Of a stretch of DNA of 44,773 nt, positions 1 through 9,868 are shown in pieces. Source of the stretch: a bacterium (GTDB lineage Bacteria > Bacillota > Clostridia > Lachnospirales > Lachnospiraceae); NCBI GenBank assembly GCA_029227655.1, contig JAQYAI010000043.1, positions 1 to 44,773 of the forward strand, given 5' to 3'. The position numbers and the translations under genes are program-made. The number at the start of each line of letters is the position of its first letter. The first letter of the stretch is position 1. The notes beneath the pieces were generated by a model, which saw only the letters and a list, made by a program, of their open reading frames with translations, was not told where the DNA came from and did no database searches.

Positions 1-212
1 GCAACATTCTGAAGCGTTCCTGGTCTGCCTTCTTCATCCTTTAGCTTAGAATGGACAACCAGCGAAAATATCAATAATCCCCCGACAACGATGAGAATAC
101 TGACATGGGTGGTGGTCAACCATAACTCTTGTCCGAACAAGTTAAACTTAACTAGACCATGAATCTGAAAATCCGGCTGCTTCGCCGCCAGCATCCCTAA
201 GCTAGCTCCCAC
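1..212 (-). CDS. atpB: F0F1 ATP synthase subunit A, N-terminal part (runs off window start)
   Basis: Minus-strand translation MGASLGMLAAKQPDFQIHGLVKFNLFGQELWLTTTHVSILIVVGGLLIFSLVVHSKLKDEEGRPGTLQNV; likely GTG start at 212 behind an AGGAGGTGG RBS; AtpI/AtpZ-like genes upstream. Confidence 0.8.
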   Translation of the reverse strand, partial: MGASLGMLAAKQPDFQIHGLVKFNLFGQELWLTTTHVSILIVVGGLLIFSLVVHSKLKDEEGRPGTLQNV

Positions 213-230
213 TTCTTCCACCTCCTTTTT

Positions 231-614
231 TTAGTTTTCTTTTGAAAAAAATTTGTGTTTAACCGGCTGTAAATACGCCGACACTTTTAATCCCATCACT
301 CCAGCGAGCAATGTAAGCACATTCGCAATCCCTGATAATGAAACGACTACAAATACTACGACCACCGCCAAATATCGCTTCATATAAGCTGACTGCACAT
401 ACTTCTTTGCCCCCGCTTCCCCTAAATCCAACGCTTCGATCAAAGAATCCCTCATGTTCCTCAGCATCAGAATTGCGGCAATGATCCCGACCCATAATCC
501 AACAGTCGCTTTCAGCAAATCACCCGCCACAAAAAAACAGATGACCTGTATCAAAAGACCATATACGATCATGATCAAAGTCATATCCTTTACCACTGCA
601 TCCGGCTTTCCCAT
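231..614 (-). CDS. ATP synthase subunit I-like small membrane protein
   Basis: 127 aa, four hydrophobic segments, directly upstream of atpB. Confidence 0.65.
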   Translation of the reverse strand: MGKPDAVVKDMTLIMIVYGLLIQVICFFVAGDLLKATVGLWVGIIAAILMLRNMRDSLIEALDLGEAGAKKYVQSAYMKRYLAVVVVFVVVSLSGIANVLTLLAGVMGLKVSAYLQPVKHKFFSKEN

Positions 615-631
615 TCAAATTCTCCTCTCGC

Positions 632-865
632 TTAATATCGTCTCTTTTTGTCATCTGGATCCTCATTGGCATGGATGGCTAATATGTAAGCATTGCGCAA
701 TCCGGCCAGCACGCCCAGGATGACCAATGGGATAAACAGCGGAAGACCGGTCTTGTCTTCCAGCCATGTTCCGAGAAAAGTGCATAATAAAACAGGGACA
801 ACAATACTTAATCCAAGCTGTGATACTAATGTTAATGTACGATAGACACTGCGCTTATAATTCAT
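632..865 (-). CDS. AtpZ/AtpI family protein
   Basis: ORF 632..913 with probable start at MNYKRSVYRTL; two-TM AtpZ-like pattern (GLSIVVPVLLCTFLGTWLEDKTGLPLF). Confidence 0.7.
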   Translation of the reverse strand: MNYKRSVYRTLTLVSQLGLSIVVPVLLCTFLGTWLEDKTGLPLFIPLVILGVLAGLRNAYILAIHANEDPDDKKRRY

Positions 866-1115
866 ATCCTTATCCCCATTTCCTGAAATTTCTCTAAGGT
901 ATATTATACTCAAATTGTTGCGCCATGTCTAGTCATTTTAAAAACTCGTCTTGATTTTTTGTCGTATTTGCCAGTTCGTCATTCAAATTATCGGTCACAA
1001 GCTTATTATTGAGAAAAGTATCAGAATCTTCATAAAATTTTATGTTCAATTTATTAAAAAAGTATAAACTGGCGCTCCGACTTCTTGTCAAAGCGCCAGT
1101 TTTAAGCAAACTCTT

Positions 1116-1613
1116 CTATTTATCCCACTCTAATCTGTGAAGATGTCCTTCTGTGTTCATTCCCGCAAATCCGTTCTGTCTGAGTGCTTCATAGAGAACG
1201 ATCGCAACCGAATTCCCAAGATTCAGGGACCGTATATCTCCCACCATCGGGATTCTCAGAGTATCTTCCTTGTGATGTGCCAGAATCTCTTCCGGAATTC
1301 CTGCACTTTCTTTTCCGAACATGATATAGCAGTCATCTTCAAATTTTACATCTGTGTAAAGATTTGGAGATTTTGTAGTCGCCATATATATCTTTGCCCC
1401 CGGATTCTTCTCCAGAAAATCCTGATAATCAATGTATGTAGTCACATCCAGATCATTCCAGTAATCCATACCTGCTCTCTTCAGGTTCTTCTCTGTCAGA
1501 CGGAATCCCAGTGGTTCGATCAGATGAAGTCTCGTACCTGTTGCCACACAGGTTCTTCCGATATTTCCTGTATTCGCAGGTATTTCAGGCTCATAAAGTA
1601 CTATATTTAACAT
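1116..1613 (-). CDS. trmL: tRNA (cytidine(34)-2'-O)-methyltransferase, SPOUT family
   Basis: MLNIVLYEPEIPANTGNIGRTC...FGKESAGIPEEIL...RSLNLGNSVAIVLYEALRQ motifs. Confidence 0.93.
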   Translation of the reverse strand: MLNIVLYEPEIPANTGNIGRTCVATGTRLHLIEPLGFRLTEKNLKRAGMDYWNDLDVTTYIDYQDFLEKNPGAKIYMATTKSPNLYTDVKFEDDCYIMFGKESAGIPEEILAHHKEDTLRIPMVGDIRSLNLGNSVAIVLYEALRQNGFAGMNTEGHLHRLEWDK

Positions 1614-1625
1614 ATTTTCCTCATC

Positions 1626-2798
1626 CTATTTCTTTTTCTCTCTCAGACGGGTAATAAAGTTCTCCAGTCTTCCGAGCGCTTCTTTTAAATCTTCCAGTGA
1701 ATAAGCATAGGAAATTCGAATGAATCCTTCTCCGCATGCTCCGAACGCTGTTCCCGGAACGACCGCAACCTTCTCTTCCTCCAGGAAGCGTGTCGCAAAT
1801 TCTTCGGAAGTCATTCCAAATTCCTGAATGGAAGGGAACACATAGAAGGCACCATATGGTTCAAAACATTCCAGTCCCATACGTCTGAATTCATGCATCA
1901 GATAACGCCGTCTCTGGTTATATGATTCACGCATCTTTTGCACTTCGCCCATGCAGTTTCTAAGTCCTTCCACTGCTGCATACTGGCTGTTCGTAGGTGC
2001 ACACATAATTGCATACTGATGAATCTTTGTCATCTGTTCAATGATAGCAGCTGGTCCGCATGCGTATCCAAGTCTCCATCCAGTCATGGCAAATCCTTTG
2101 GAAAATCCATTTACCAGAATCGTTCTTTCCTTCATTCCAGGGAAATTTGCAATGGAAACATGATCGCCCTTATAGCTGAGCTCTGAATAAATTTCATCTG
2201 ACAGCACATACAAGTCATGTTTGATCACCAGATCTACGATCGGTGCCAGATCATCTCTCGTCATGATCGCACCTGTCGGGTTGTTTGGAAATGGCATGAC
2301 CAGAATCTTTGACTTTGGTGTAATTGCCGCTTCCAGTTCTTCTGCTGTAAGCTTAAATTCATTTTCATTCTTCAGTGGAATTACGACTGGAACACCATCA
2401 GCCATCACTGCGCAAGGCAGATAAGAAACATAACTTGGCTGCGGAATCAGTACTTCATCGCCCGGATCTATCATCGCGCGGAACATCATATCGATTGCCT
2501 CACTTCCGCCGACCGTTACCAGCACTTCTTTCTTCGGATCGTAAGATACGTCCACACGATTTTTTAAATATTTTGTAATTTCAACCTTTAATTCCATGAG
2601 ACCTGCATTGGATGTATAGAATGTGCGGCCTCTTTCTAATGTATAAATACCTTCTTCTCTGATTCTCCAAGGTGTATCAAAATCAGGTTCTCCAACACCG
2701 AGGGAAATCGCATCTTTCATTTCATTTACCACATCAAAGAACTTACGGATGCCGGAAGGTTCTAATTGTACGACTTTCTGTGATAATGGATTCTTCAT
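1626..2798 (-). CDS. Class I/II PLP-dependent aminotransferase
   Basis: FPNNPTGA, SDEIYSEL, SKGFAMTGWRLGY motifs. Confidence 0.93.
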   Translation of the reverse strand: MKNPLSQKVVQLEPSGIRKFFDVVNEMKDAISLGVGEPDFDTPWRIREEGIYTLERGRTFYTSNAGLMELKVEITKYLKNRVDVSYDPKKEVLVTVGGSEAIDMMFRAMIDPGDEVLIPQPSYVSYLPCAVMADGVPVVIPLKNENEFKLTAEELEAAITPKSKILVMPFPNNPTGAIMTRDDLAPIVDLVIKHDLYVLSDEIYSELSYKGDHVSIANFPGMKERTILVNGFSKGFAMTGWRLGYACGPAAIIEQMTKIHQYAIMCAPTNSQYAAVEGLRNCMGEVQKMRESYNQRRRYLMHEFRRMGLECFEPYGAFYVFPSIQEFGMTSEEFATRFLEEEKVAVVPGTAFGACGEGFIRISYAYSLEDLKEALGRLENFITRLREKKK

Positions 2799-3310
2799 TA
2801 TGGTGTCACCAACATCCTTTCTGTTTTTTTCTGAGGTACCATGATGGTTCCATGGTCTTTGTATTTCTTCAATATAAAATAAGTAGCTGTGGACATGATC
2901 GCATCAATCGGTGCAAGTTTTTCTGAAACGAACTGTGAAACATCTTTCAGTGTCCATCCTTCCAGTGTGATCAGAAGGTCATATCCTCCTGAAATCAGAT
3001 ATACGGATGTCACTTCCGGGAAATTGTAGATTCTTTCTGCAATCTTATCAAATCCCTGATCTCTCTGCGGTGTCACGCGAACCTCAATCAGTGCTGTGAT
3101 CATGTCTGATCCGGCTTTATCCCAGTCGATCAACGTGTGATATCCACAGATGATCTGTTCTTTTTCCATATCCTGAATTTCATTTGCAATTGTCAGTTCG
3201 TCTGTTCCCAGCATGATTGCAAGGTCACCCAGATCTGCTTTGCTGTTTTTTTCAATATAATTTAAAATAGCTCTTCTTGTCTCTTTACTAGCCATTGTTC
3301 TATCCTCCAA
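2798..3310 (-). CDS. Lrp/AsnC family transcriptional regulator
   Basis: N-terminal wHTH plus RAM-like domain (VYLISGGYDLLITLEG); stop/start abuts the aminotransferase. Confidence 0.9.
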   Translation of the reverse strand: MEDRTMASKETRRAILNYIEKNSKADLGDLAIMLGTDELTIANEIQDMEKEQIICGYHTLIDWDKAGSDMITALIEVRVTPQRDQGFDKIAERIYNFPEVTSVYLISGGYDLLITLEGWTLKDVSQFVSEKLAPIDAIMSTATYFILKKYKDHGTIMVPQKKTERMLVTP

Positions 3311-3312
3311 AA

Positions 3313-4326
3313 TTATTTACTGATATTATCCGCATGCAATTCAGCAAAGAATCTCGCGAATTCATCCTGTGCCGGTCGATCCAGATATCGTTTTTCCCCG
3401 CCATTCATGACCACACGTTCCTTTTCTTTTGTTGTGTGACCGATGATAACGGCCGGCGTTCCGTTTTTAATTAGCGCATCTGCCAACTCTTCTCCTTTGT
3501 CAGTTACCAGAAGCACGCATCCTGTACTGGTAATCTGATAAGGATTGAGGTGAAAATATTCACACACCTCTATCGTTTCCTGCTTCACAGCCATTTTCCT
3601 CATATCAACAGAAAGTCCGATACCTGCACTTTCTGCCAATTCCCATAATGCTGCAAGAATACCACCGTCCCCGATCTGGTGCATAGCAGATACGCCAGTG
3701 GCCGCGGCAGTCTCCAAAGCAGCCACGGAAAATAATTCCTTTTTCCCCGCCTCTACTTTGTTCATGAAAGCAGGAATAAATCTTTCCTTTAATTCCTCTT
3801 CTTTTTCACGTTTTACACGAAGTGCGCCTTCCAGGCCGATCCATTTCAATAGAACGATCTCCTGTCCCGGTTTCGCTTTATGGCACTGTATCAGTTCTTT
3901 TTCCTTTGCGGCTCCAAGCGCCGTCACATGAACAATCGCCGTATGGATTGCCGGAACGCTCTCGGCATTTGCTTCTATGATCTGCAGATGCTCACTCTGC
4001 GCCGCTTCTTCCGCCAATGCAATCATCATTTTCAGTCTGGATTCATATGCATATTCCGGAAGAAGAATCTGAATGGCAAATCCTTTTACCCTGGCACCCT
4101 TTGCCGCCAGATCATTCGCAGCCTTCGCCATGGCAAAAACGCATAGATCTTTTTCATTTCCATAGAGGGACACGCCGGATGCGATTACCTGTTCGTCATC
4201 TGCCGTCCGGATTCCATAGCAGGACTCCTCCTGTGATGGTTCAAGAAGCACAGATGTTTTCTCTATATGTAATTGTTTCAAAATAGATCTGCGATAGATC
4301 GTCTGTGTTACTTTTCCCGCCTTCAT
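3313..4326 (-). CDS. AIR synthase-related protein (PurM/HypE fold)
   Basis: 337 aa; GDGGILAALWELAESAGIGLSVDM and GCVLLVTDKGEELADAL as in PurM/HypE-like proteins; operonic with Lrp and aminotransferase. Confidence 0.75.
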   Translation of the reverse strand: MKAGKVTQTIYRRSILKQLHIEKTSVLLEPSQEESCYGIRTADDEQVIASGVSLYGNEKDLCVFAMAKAANDLAAKGARVKGFAIQILLPEYAYESRLKMMIALAEEAAQSEHLQIIEANAESVPAIHTAIVHVTALGAAKEKELIQCHKAKPGQEIVLLKWIGLEGALRVKREKEEELKERFIPAFMNKVEAGKKELFSVAALETAAATGVSAMHQIGDGGILAALWELAESAGIGLSVDMRKMAVKQETIEVCEYFHLNPYQITSTGCVLLVTDKGEELADALIKNGTPAVIIGHTTKEKERVVMNGGEKRYLDRPAQDEFARFFAELHADNISK

Positions 4327-4349
4327 CTGTCCTGGCCCTCTCTTTTTTT

Positions 4350-5897
4350 CTATTCTTCCGACACGTCCGTATCCTCCGACGCTGCCGCTGCACTTTCCAG
4401 TGCTTTTGCCTCGCTGATTGCTGCATTTATCTTCTCTTCATCCTGTGAAGAAAGTGCATTTTTTACAAGCTTTGATGCTTCGGCATTCGAAGATGCTGTT
4501 CCCACCTTCACCGTAAGCTGCGATGCCTGGTAACGACTATTGTTCTTTGTCTCCCTGCTGACTTCTACTCCATCTACATAGACAACTTTCCACAATTTTG
4601 CCGTCTTCCCGTTAATCTTAGCACCTTCGGTAGCTTTTTCACCCAGACTCTTTCCGGAATCCTCCACAAACTTCTTTGTGTAAGGGATCTCTTCCAGTGT
4701 CTCACTTATATACTTAACCGTGCGGTTTTCCGGCCTCGTCTCTTTTCCATAAATACGGAACCAGAGCTGCCCTGCACTATTAATATATCCTTCAATCAGA
4801 ACCGGATAATCATAGCTGTTCTTGAAAATAAGATCCTTCACCCCTTCTGCGATTGCAGCGTCCCGTGACGGTTCCACATAATTCACCTGCATGGAATGTG
4901 CAGACCGGGTCACAATTTCAAGTTCAGCATACAAAACTGCATTATATAAGGTAGTGGATACCTGACAGAGACCTCCGCCGATACTCTGCACGATCTGCCC
5001 ATTCTCATAGGCGCTTCCTTCCACATATCCATTCTCAATTGTATAAGGTGTAGTCGCCTTCTCCACCGAAAGTTCTTCCCCCGGCATCAGAACAATTCCG
5101 TTCAGAAGTTCGGCTGCTCTCTGAATATTCTTCAGACGTGTCCCCGAACCGGCATCCGTATAAAAGGACCCCAACTCATCCTGAATTACTTCCAGATCGG
5201 ATCTCTTTATTTTTGGCTCTTCCACGCTCTGTTTCATTTCAAATTCAATTGCTTCATAAGACCATTCCTTATTGAGGAATGTATTCAATGCTTCTATGGA
5301 CTCTTCTGTATTCACCATAGTACCAGAAACTTCATCCGTAATCTCAAATCCGTTCCCCGACGATTGAATCGTCGCATTCTGTGCACGGAGTTCCAGCGGC
5401 TGCACATATTCGTCGATAAATGCTGTCATCTGAGCGGCATCTATCTGGAATTTATCATTGATTACTCCTGCCTCTTTTTTCAATTTACGAATCTGCCGGA
5501 AACGCTTCCACACAGAACCTGTCTTTCCATAATCGACTGCCTTTTCTACAGCATCTTCCAGATTGCTCATAGAAAATCCTAACTGCTGAAGCGTTGTCTC
5601 TGTCGATGCCTCTCCCACTTTAATGGTAACAGCAAGGGCCCCGTATTCGGCCACTTTCTCATGCAGTGCGCTTTCAGCCTCCTTCGCACTCATGCCGGAA
5701 ACATCAATTTCTCCAATATAAATGTTATGCTGAATCTTATCCTTCTCTGTCTTATTGACGTATTGGTAAAGCGCAATATATACAATGATGAAGAAAGCTA
5801 CAACTGTTCCCCCGACTTTTATCATCAGCTCCCGCTGTCTTCTCTTCTTTCTGCTTATTTTTTTTGAATTTGCACGTCTTTTACGCTTGTTTGGCAT
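4350..5897 (-). CDS. VanW family protein with N-terminal TM and peptidoglycan-binding-like region
   Basis: GIVLMPGEELSVEKATTPYTIENGYVEGSAYENGQIVQSIGGGLCQVSTTLYNAVLYAELEIVTRSAHSMQVNYV is a VanW signature. Confidence 0.9.
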   Translation of the reverse strand: MPNKRKRRANSKKISRKKRRQRELMIKVGGTVVAFFIIVYIALYQYVNKTEKDKIQHNIYIGEIDVSGMSAKEAESALHEKVAEYGALAVTIKVGEASTETTLQQLGFSMSNLEDAVEKAVDYGKTGSVWKRFRQIRKLKKEAGVINDKFQIDAAQMTAFIDEYVQPLELRAQNATIQSSGNGFEITDEVSGTMVNTEESIEALNTFLNKEWSYEAIEFEMKQSVEEPKIKRSDLEVIQDELGSFYTDAGSGTRLKNIQRAAELLNGIVLMPGEELSVEKATTPYTIENGYVEGSAYENGQIVQSIGGGLCQVSTTLYNAVLYAELEIVTRSAHSMQVNYVEPSRDAAIAEGVKDLIFKNSYDYPVLIEGYINSAGQLWFRIYGKETRPENRTVKYISETLEEIPYTKKFVEDSGKSLGEKATEGAKINGKTAKLWKVVYVDGVEVSRETKNNSRYQASQLTVKVGTASSNAEASKLVKNALSSQDEEKINAAISEAKALESAAAASEDTDVSEE

Positions 5898-5921
5898 TTC
5901 AAACCTTCTTTCATCATATTC

Positions 5922-6020
5922 CTACATAATAGCTGGAAGTACGGATGTCGCCAGCATTGCAATAATGATAACAATGATGATCACAGATGCGATTCTCTGT
6001 GTGTTCTTACGATTAAACAT
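5922..6020 (-). CDS. Small single-TM protein (32 aa), DUF4044-like
   Basis: Minus-strand ORF below the size cut-off of the ORF track: MFNRKNTQRIASVIIIVIIIAMLATSVLPAIM*; good RBS (GAGAGGTGAAAG) upstream. Confidence 0.6.
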   Translation of the reverse strand: MFNRKNTQRIASVIIIVIIIAMLATSVLPAIM

Positions 6021-6088
6021 TTCTTTCACCTCTCGCATATTTTCCTTACATTCTATACTTTTTGCATTATTTTTGCAACCCATCTATT

Positions 6089-7837
6089 TTAATCTACCCT
6101 CATTGCCAAAGCCTGATGATTCAGTGGGCTGCGATTCTGGTAATCAAATAGGATCACGCTTTCTTTTTCGTCCATATTTCCCATTACATCCCACGAAAAT
6201 TTTTCCAGATGTGTCATCTTGCGAAGTTTCCGTCTGTCATAAGAATCATATCCCTTCAGGTACTGATGTTCTTCTGCCTCACGGTCATAAAATTCTTTTT
6301 CAAACGCTTTATCCGTCAGTTCTTCTCCCGCAAATTGCGGCCGGTTCTTCGCATTTTCACGAAGATAAAAATCAAGGATCAAAAGCTGTCTGTACTGACC
6401 GGCATGTGCGTTGTCCTTCTCTTTTGCGAAATCAAGCAGGATTTCATACCTCGTTGTTCTGGAATGATTGATCAGATGTAATTCATGTTCTATATAATAA
6501 TTGCTCATCTCTTCGTACATTGCAAATGCACTTTCAAACTGTTTTTCCAAATATGGTAACGTATAGCAGAACTGGCGGCTGTTATAATATACCTCCACCA
6601 TTTCCTCGACACCTTTCAGCCTCAGGACATCTGCGTAAGAAAGCCATTTTGTGTACATCACTTCGTACGGAGGCCGGCTCTTGTAAATTAACCCATACGC
6701 TGTTTTCTGTTCTTCCATATAAGAACCTTTCAGCACTTTTAAGAATCCTAGCTGTAACTGTTCCGGCTGTAATGCATAAACATCATTGAATGATTTGCTA
6801 AAACTCTCGTAATCTTCATACGGGAGACCTGCAATCAGATCCAGATGCTGATGAATGTTCTGATAACTGTTGATTCGTTTTACGATTCTTGCCACTTCGC
6901 CAAACTTCATCGTTCTGCGGATTTCACGAATCGTATCCAGATTGGTTGACTGTACACCGATTTCCAACTGGATCAGTCCCGGACGCATGTTGCTCATGAG
7001 CTCCAGTTCTTCTTCGTTCAACAGGTCTGCCGATACTTCAAAATGAAAATTGGTGATTCCATTGTCGTGCTCCATAATATATTTCCACACTGCCATGGCA
7101 TGATCGTGCTTACAGTTAAAGGTTCTGTCCACAAATTTCACCTGCGGGACTTTATGGTCGATAAAGAACTGCAATTCCTTTTTCACCAGCTCTATGTCGC
7201 GGAACCGCAGACATTTATCCACCGAAGAGAGGCAGTAGCTACACGAAAATGGACAGCCACGACTGCTTTCATAATATATGATTTTATGCTCAAACCCTTC
7301 CATATTATGATAGACAAACGGAACCCGGCTTAGATCCATGACTTTGCGCCATTCATTTTCGACAATCACACCGGACGCCTCATCTCTGTAGACAATCCCT
7401 TCTATATCCGCCAAACTGTTCTTTCCTTCCTGTCCGTAGTATTCAAGAAGCTCGCAGAAGGTTTGTTCTCCTTCTCCTTTCATAACACCACAGATTTCCG
7501 GAAGCCTTGTAAGTACGTCTGCGCCATCATAGGAAACTTCCGGACCGCCCGCCCAGATCAGGGTCTGTGGCAATACCTTGTGCACTTCTTTTACCAGTTC
7601 TTCCACATAATCCAGATTCCAGATATAACATGAAAAGCACAAAATATCCGGCCGTTTTTTATATATTTCCTGCAAAATAGCATCCACCGGCTGATTGATC
7701 GTGTATTCTGCAAGCTCGATTTCTATTTCTTCCATCAGGTCTTTCTTTATATTCTCCTTGGCATATGCCTTCAGGCTGTATACTGCAAGATTGGAATGTA
7801 TATATTTTGCATTGATTGCTGTTAATAAGATTTTCAT
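6089..7837 (-). CDS. B12-binding domain radical SAM protein (DUF4080-like)
   Basis: ORF to 7924; probable start MKILLTAINAKYIHSNLAVYSLK; ESSRGCPFSCSYCLSS radical SAM CxxxCxxC. Confidence 0.88.
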   Translation of the reverse strand: MKILLTAINAKYIHSNLAVYSLKAYAKENIKKDLMEEIEIELAEYTINQPVDAILQEIYKKRPDILCFSCYIWNLDYVEELVKEVHKVLPQTLIWAGGPEVSYDGADVLTRLPEICGVMKGEGEQTFCELLEYYGQEGKNSLADIEGIVYRDEASGVIVENEWRKVMDLSRVPFVYHNMEGFEHKIIYYESSRGCPFSCSYCLSSVDKCLRFRDIELVKKELQFFIDHKVPQVKFVDRTFNCKHDHAMAVWKYIMEHDNGITNFHFEVSADLLNEEELELMSNMRPGLIQLEIGVQSTNLDTIREIRRTMKFGEVARIVKRINSYQNIHQHLDLIAGLPYEDYESFSKSFNDVYALQPEQLQLGFLKVLKGSYMEEQKTAYGLIYKSRPPYEVMYTKWLSYADVLRLKGVEEMVEVYYNSRQFCYTLPYLEKQFESAFAMYEEMSNYYIEHELHLINHSRTTRYEILLDFAKEKDNAHAGQYRQLLILDFYLRENAKNRPQFAGEELTDKAFEKEFYDREAEEHQYLKGYDSYDRRKLRKMTHLEKFSWDVMGNMDEKESVILFDYQNRSPLNHQALAMRVD

Positions 7838-7909
7838 CCCGACAACCTCCTCATTTCCCTCTATCATACGATATTTTTGCAAAATATAAAACAAAAACTC
7901 TCCTGTTGG

Positions 7910-7938
7910 TTGACATTTTCTCAAAAAACAGTTAAAAT
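7910..7938 (+). promoter_or_regulatory. Candidate sigma70 promoter for SRP RNA
   Basis: TTGACA (7910-7915) - 17 nt - TAAAAT (7933-7938), just upstream of the SRP RNA. Confidence 0.75.
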
Positions 7939-7945
7939 CTTGAAT

Positions 7946-8207
7946 TGTGCAACCGGGGTGTTAGCGGTACCCTGTACCTACAATCCGCTACAGTAGGGGT
8001 GATGCTGTGCCGAGGGCTGTTTTGGTCAAAGCTGCCCCTGGTTTGTGACGTTGATATCCGGGTCTTACGCGGCAGGAATCTGTGAACCGTGTCAGGTCGG
8101 GAACGGAGCAGCACTAAGCAGAAGCTCCTGGGTGCCGTAAGGGTGCCTGGGTTGAGTTTACAGCCAGGGTAACGTTTGGTTGAAATATGTTCGACGCACA
8201 GCGCACA
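7946..8207 (+). ncRNA. ffs: Bacterial large SRP RNA (scRNA)
   Basis: Helix 8 signature GTGAACCGTGTCAGGTCGGGAACGGAGCAGCACTAAG and 3' GGGTGCCTGGGTTGAGTTTACAGCCAGGG; ~260 nt; ends approximate. Confidence 0.9.
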
Positions 8208-8233
8208 TAAAATGATTTTTTTACAAAATATAT

Positions 8234-8265
8234 GGAGATGTCACACAAATGGCATCTCCTTTTTT
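8234..8265 (+). terminator. Rho-independent terminator after SRP RNA
   Basis: GGAGATG...CATCTCC stem followed by TTTTTT. Confidence 0.8.
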
Positions 8266-8280
8266 GTCCATAAACGACTT

Positions 8281-8304
8281 AAGAGTCTGCTTACGCAGAC
8301 TCTT
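8281..8304. repeat. Perfect 10-bp stem hairpin (AAGAGTCTGC-TTAC-GCAGACTCTT)
   Basis: Inverted repeat downstream of the AGCS gene; weak U-tract, so possibly a terminator. Confidence 0.6.
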
Positions 8305-8328
8305 AACCCTGTAATAAATATTATTAAA

Positions 8329-9708
8329 TTATTTCTTACCATATTTATTTAAGATGGCAAGTACTGAACCTGTTAAAGCAAACAGTGCGATAACGTTTGG
8401 CAGTACCATCAACTGATTGAACAAATCTGAAAGGCCCCAAACCAGATCACTTTCCCCAACTGTTCCAAGGAAGATGAATACTAATGCAACTAAGATGAAA
8501 GGCTTCTGGGCTTTTTCACCGAACAGCCATGTAACATTTATTTTCGCAAACAAGTTCCATCCGAGGATTGTAGAGAATGCAAAGAAGAATAATGCAACTG
8601 CTACGAATCCAGCACCAAGTTTTTCACCAAATACAATACCAAACGCTGTCTGTGCAAGGTTTGTATTCTTAAGAACTCCTGTCACTTCGCCAACATAACC
8701 ATTTGCCAAAGGGCCATCTCCAGCATATAAGCAAGAGATAATTACAAGTGCGTTAAGTGTAAGAACTACAAATGTATCAATAAATACACCAGCCATAGCT
8801 ACAGTACCCTGAATATGAGGATTTTCAACCTGTGCAAGTGCATGTGCATGAGGTGTAGAACCCATACCAGCTTCGTTTGAGAAAAGACCACGTTTTGCAC
8901 CCTGGCTGATTGCGATCTTAAGTGCTGCACCAACTCCACCACCGATGATTGCCTGTGGCTGGAAGGCATATTTGAAGATCATCATAAATGTTTCCGGTAC
9001 ATATTTGATACGGAAGATAAGTACGATAACTGCACCAAGCAAGAAGAAACCTGCCATGATCGGAACGATTTTCTCTGTAACAGATGCAAGACGATCCACA
9101 CCACCAAGGAAAATAAATCCACAAATTACAACAAGCACAACACCAACAATCCATGATGGAATGCCAAATGCGGTATTTACCGTAGATCCGATGGAATTAG
9201 ACTGTACCATACATCCGAAACATCCAAGAGCCAGGATAATTGCTAATGCAAAGAAGCTTGCAAGTCCTTTTCCAAGTCCGCCCGGGAATGCCTTTGTAAT
9301 GTAGTAAACAGGACCACCCTGAATCGTACCTGTCGAATCTTTGGTACGTGTTTCCTGTGCAAGAACTGCTTCTGCATAGATGGTAGACATTCCAAGGAAT
9401 GCGATGATCCACATCCAGAAGATTGCTCCCGGACCACCTGTAAGGATCGCACCGGCCGCACCAACGATATTACCAGTTCCGACCTGCGCTGCGATCGCTG
9501 TTGCTACTGCCTGGAAGGAACTCATTCCACCACCATGTGAACCACCTTTTAGTGAAAGTCCTCCAAAGATTTCTTTGAGACCTGCTCCCAAGTAACGAAC
9601 CTGAACAAATTTTGTTCTGATTGAGTACCAAAGTCCAATTCCCAACAATAGGAATACAAGGACATAGTCTGAAAGATACGAGTTAATTGTGTTAACGATA
9701 GACAACAT
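8329..9708 (-). CDS. Sodium:alanine symporter (AGCS) family protein
   Basis: GTGNIVGAAGAILTGGPGAIFWMWIIAFLGMSTIYAEAVLAQ; ISQGAKRGLFSNEAGMGSTPHAHA. Confidence 0.95.
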   Translation of the reverse strand: MLSIVNTINSYLSDYVLVFLLLGIGLWYSIRTKFVQVRYLGAGLKEIFGGLSLKGGSHGGGMSSFQAVATAIAAQVGTGNIVGAAGAILTGGPGAIFWMWIIAFLGMSTIYAEAVLAQETRTKDSTGTIQGGPVYYITKAFPGGLGKGLASFFALAIILALGCFGCMVQSNSIGSTVNTAFGIPSWIVGVVLVVICGFIFLGGVDRLASVTEKIVPIMAGFFLLGAVIVLIFRIKYVPETFMMIFKYAFQPQAIIGGGVGAALKIAISQGAKRGLFSNEAGMGSTPHAHALAQVENPHIQGTVAMAGVFIDTFVVLTLNALVIISCLYAGDGPLANGYVGEVTGVLKNTNLAQTAFGIVFGEKLGAGFVAVALFFFAFSTILGWNLFAKINVTWLFGEKAQKPFILVALVFIFLGTVGESDLVWGLSDLFNQLMVLPNVIALFALTGSVLAILNKYGKK

Positions 9709-9868
9709 AATAACTACCCCCTTTAATGTTTATTACATTCTCACTTTATATCTGTATTGACAAAAAAACAACAAAATCGTGGCTAAGAAGCAGTTAAGAT
9801 AGCTCTATATTTCTTTACCATTTCTTTGCCACAAAAATGGTATAATGTACATATAATGGAGGGATACC

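Noticed and set aside
8945-9595. ORFs overlapping the AGCS symporter on both strands
   Set aside because: Frame-shadow ORFs within a clearly conserved membrane transporter
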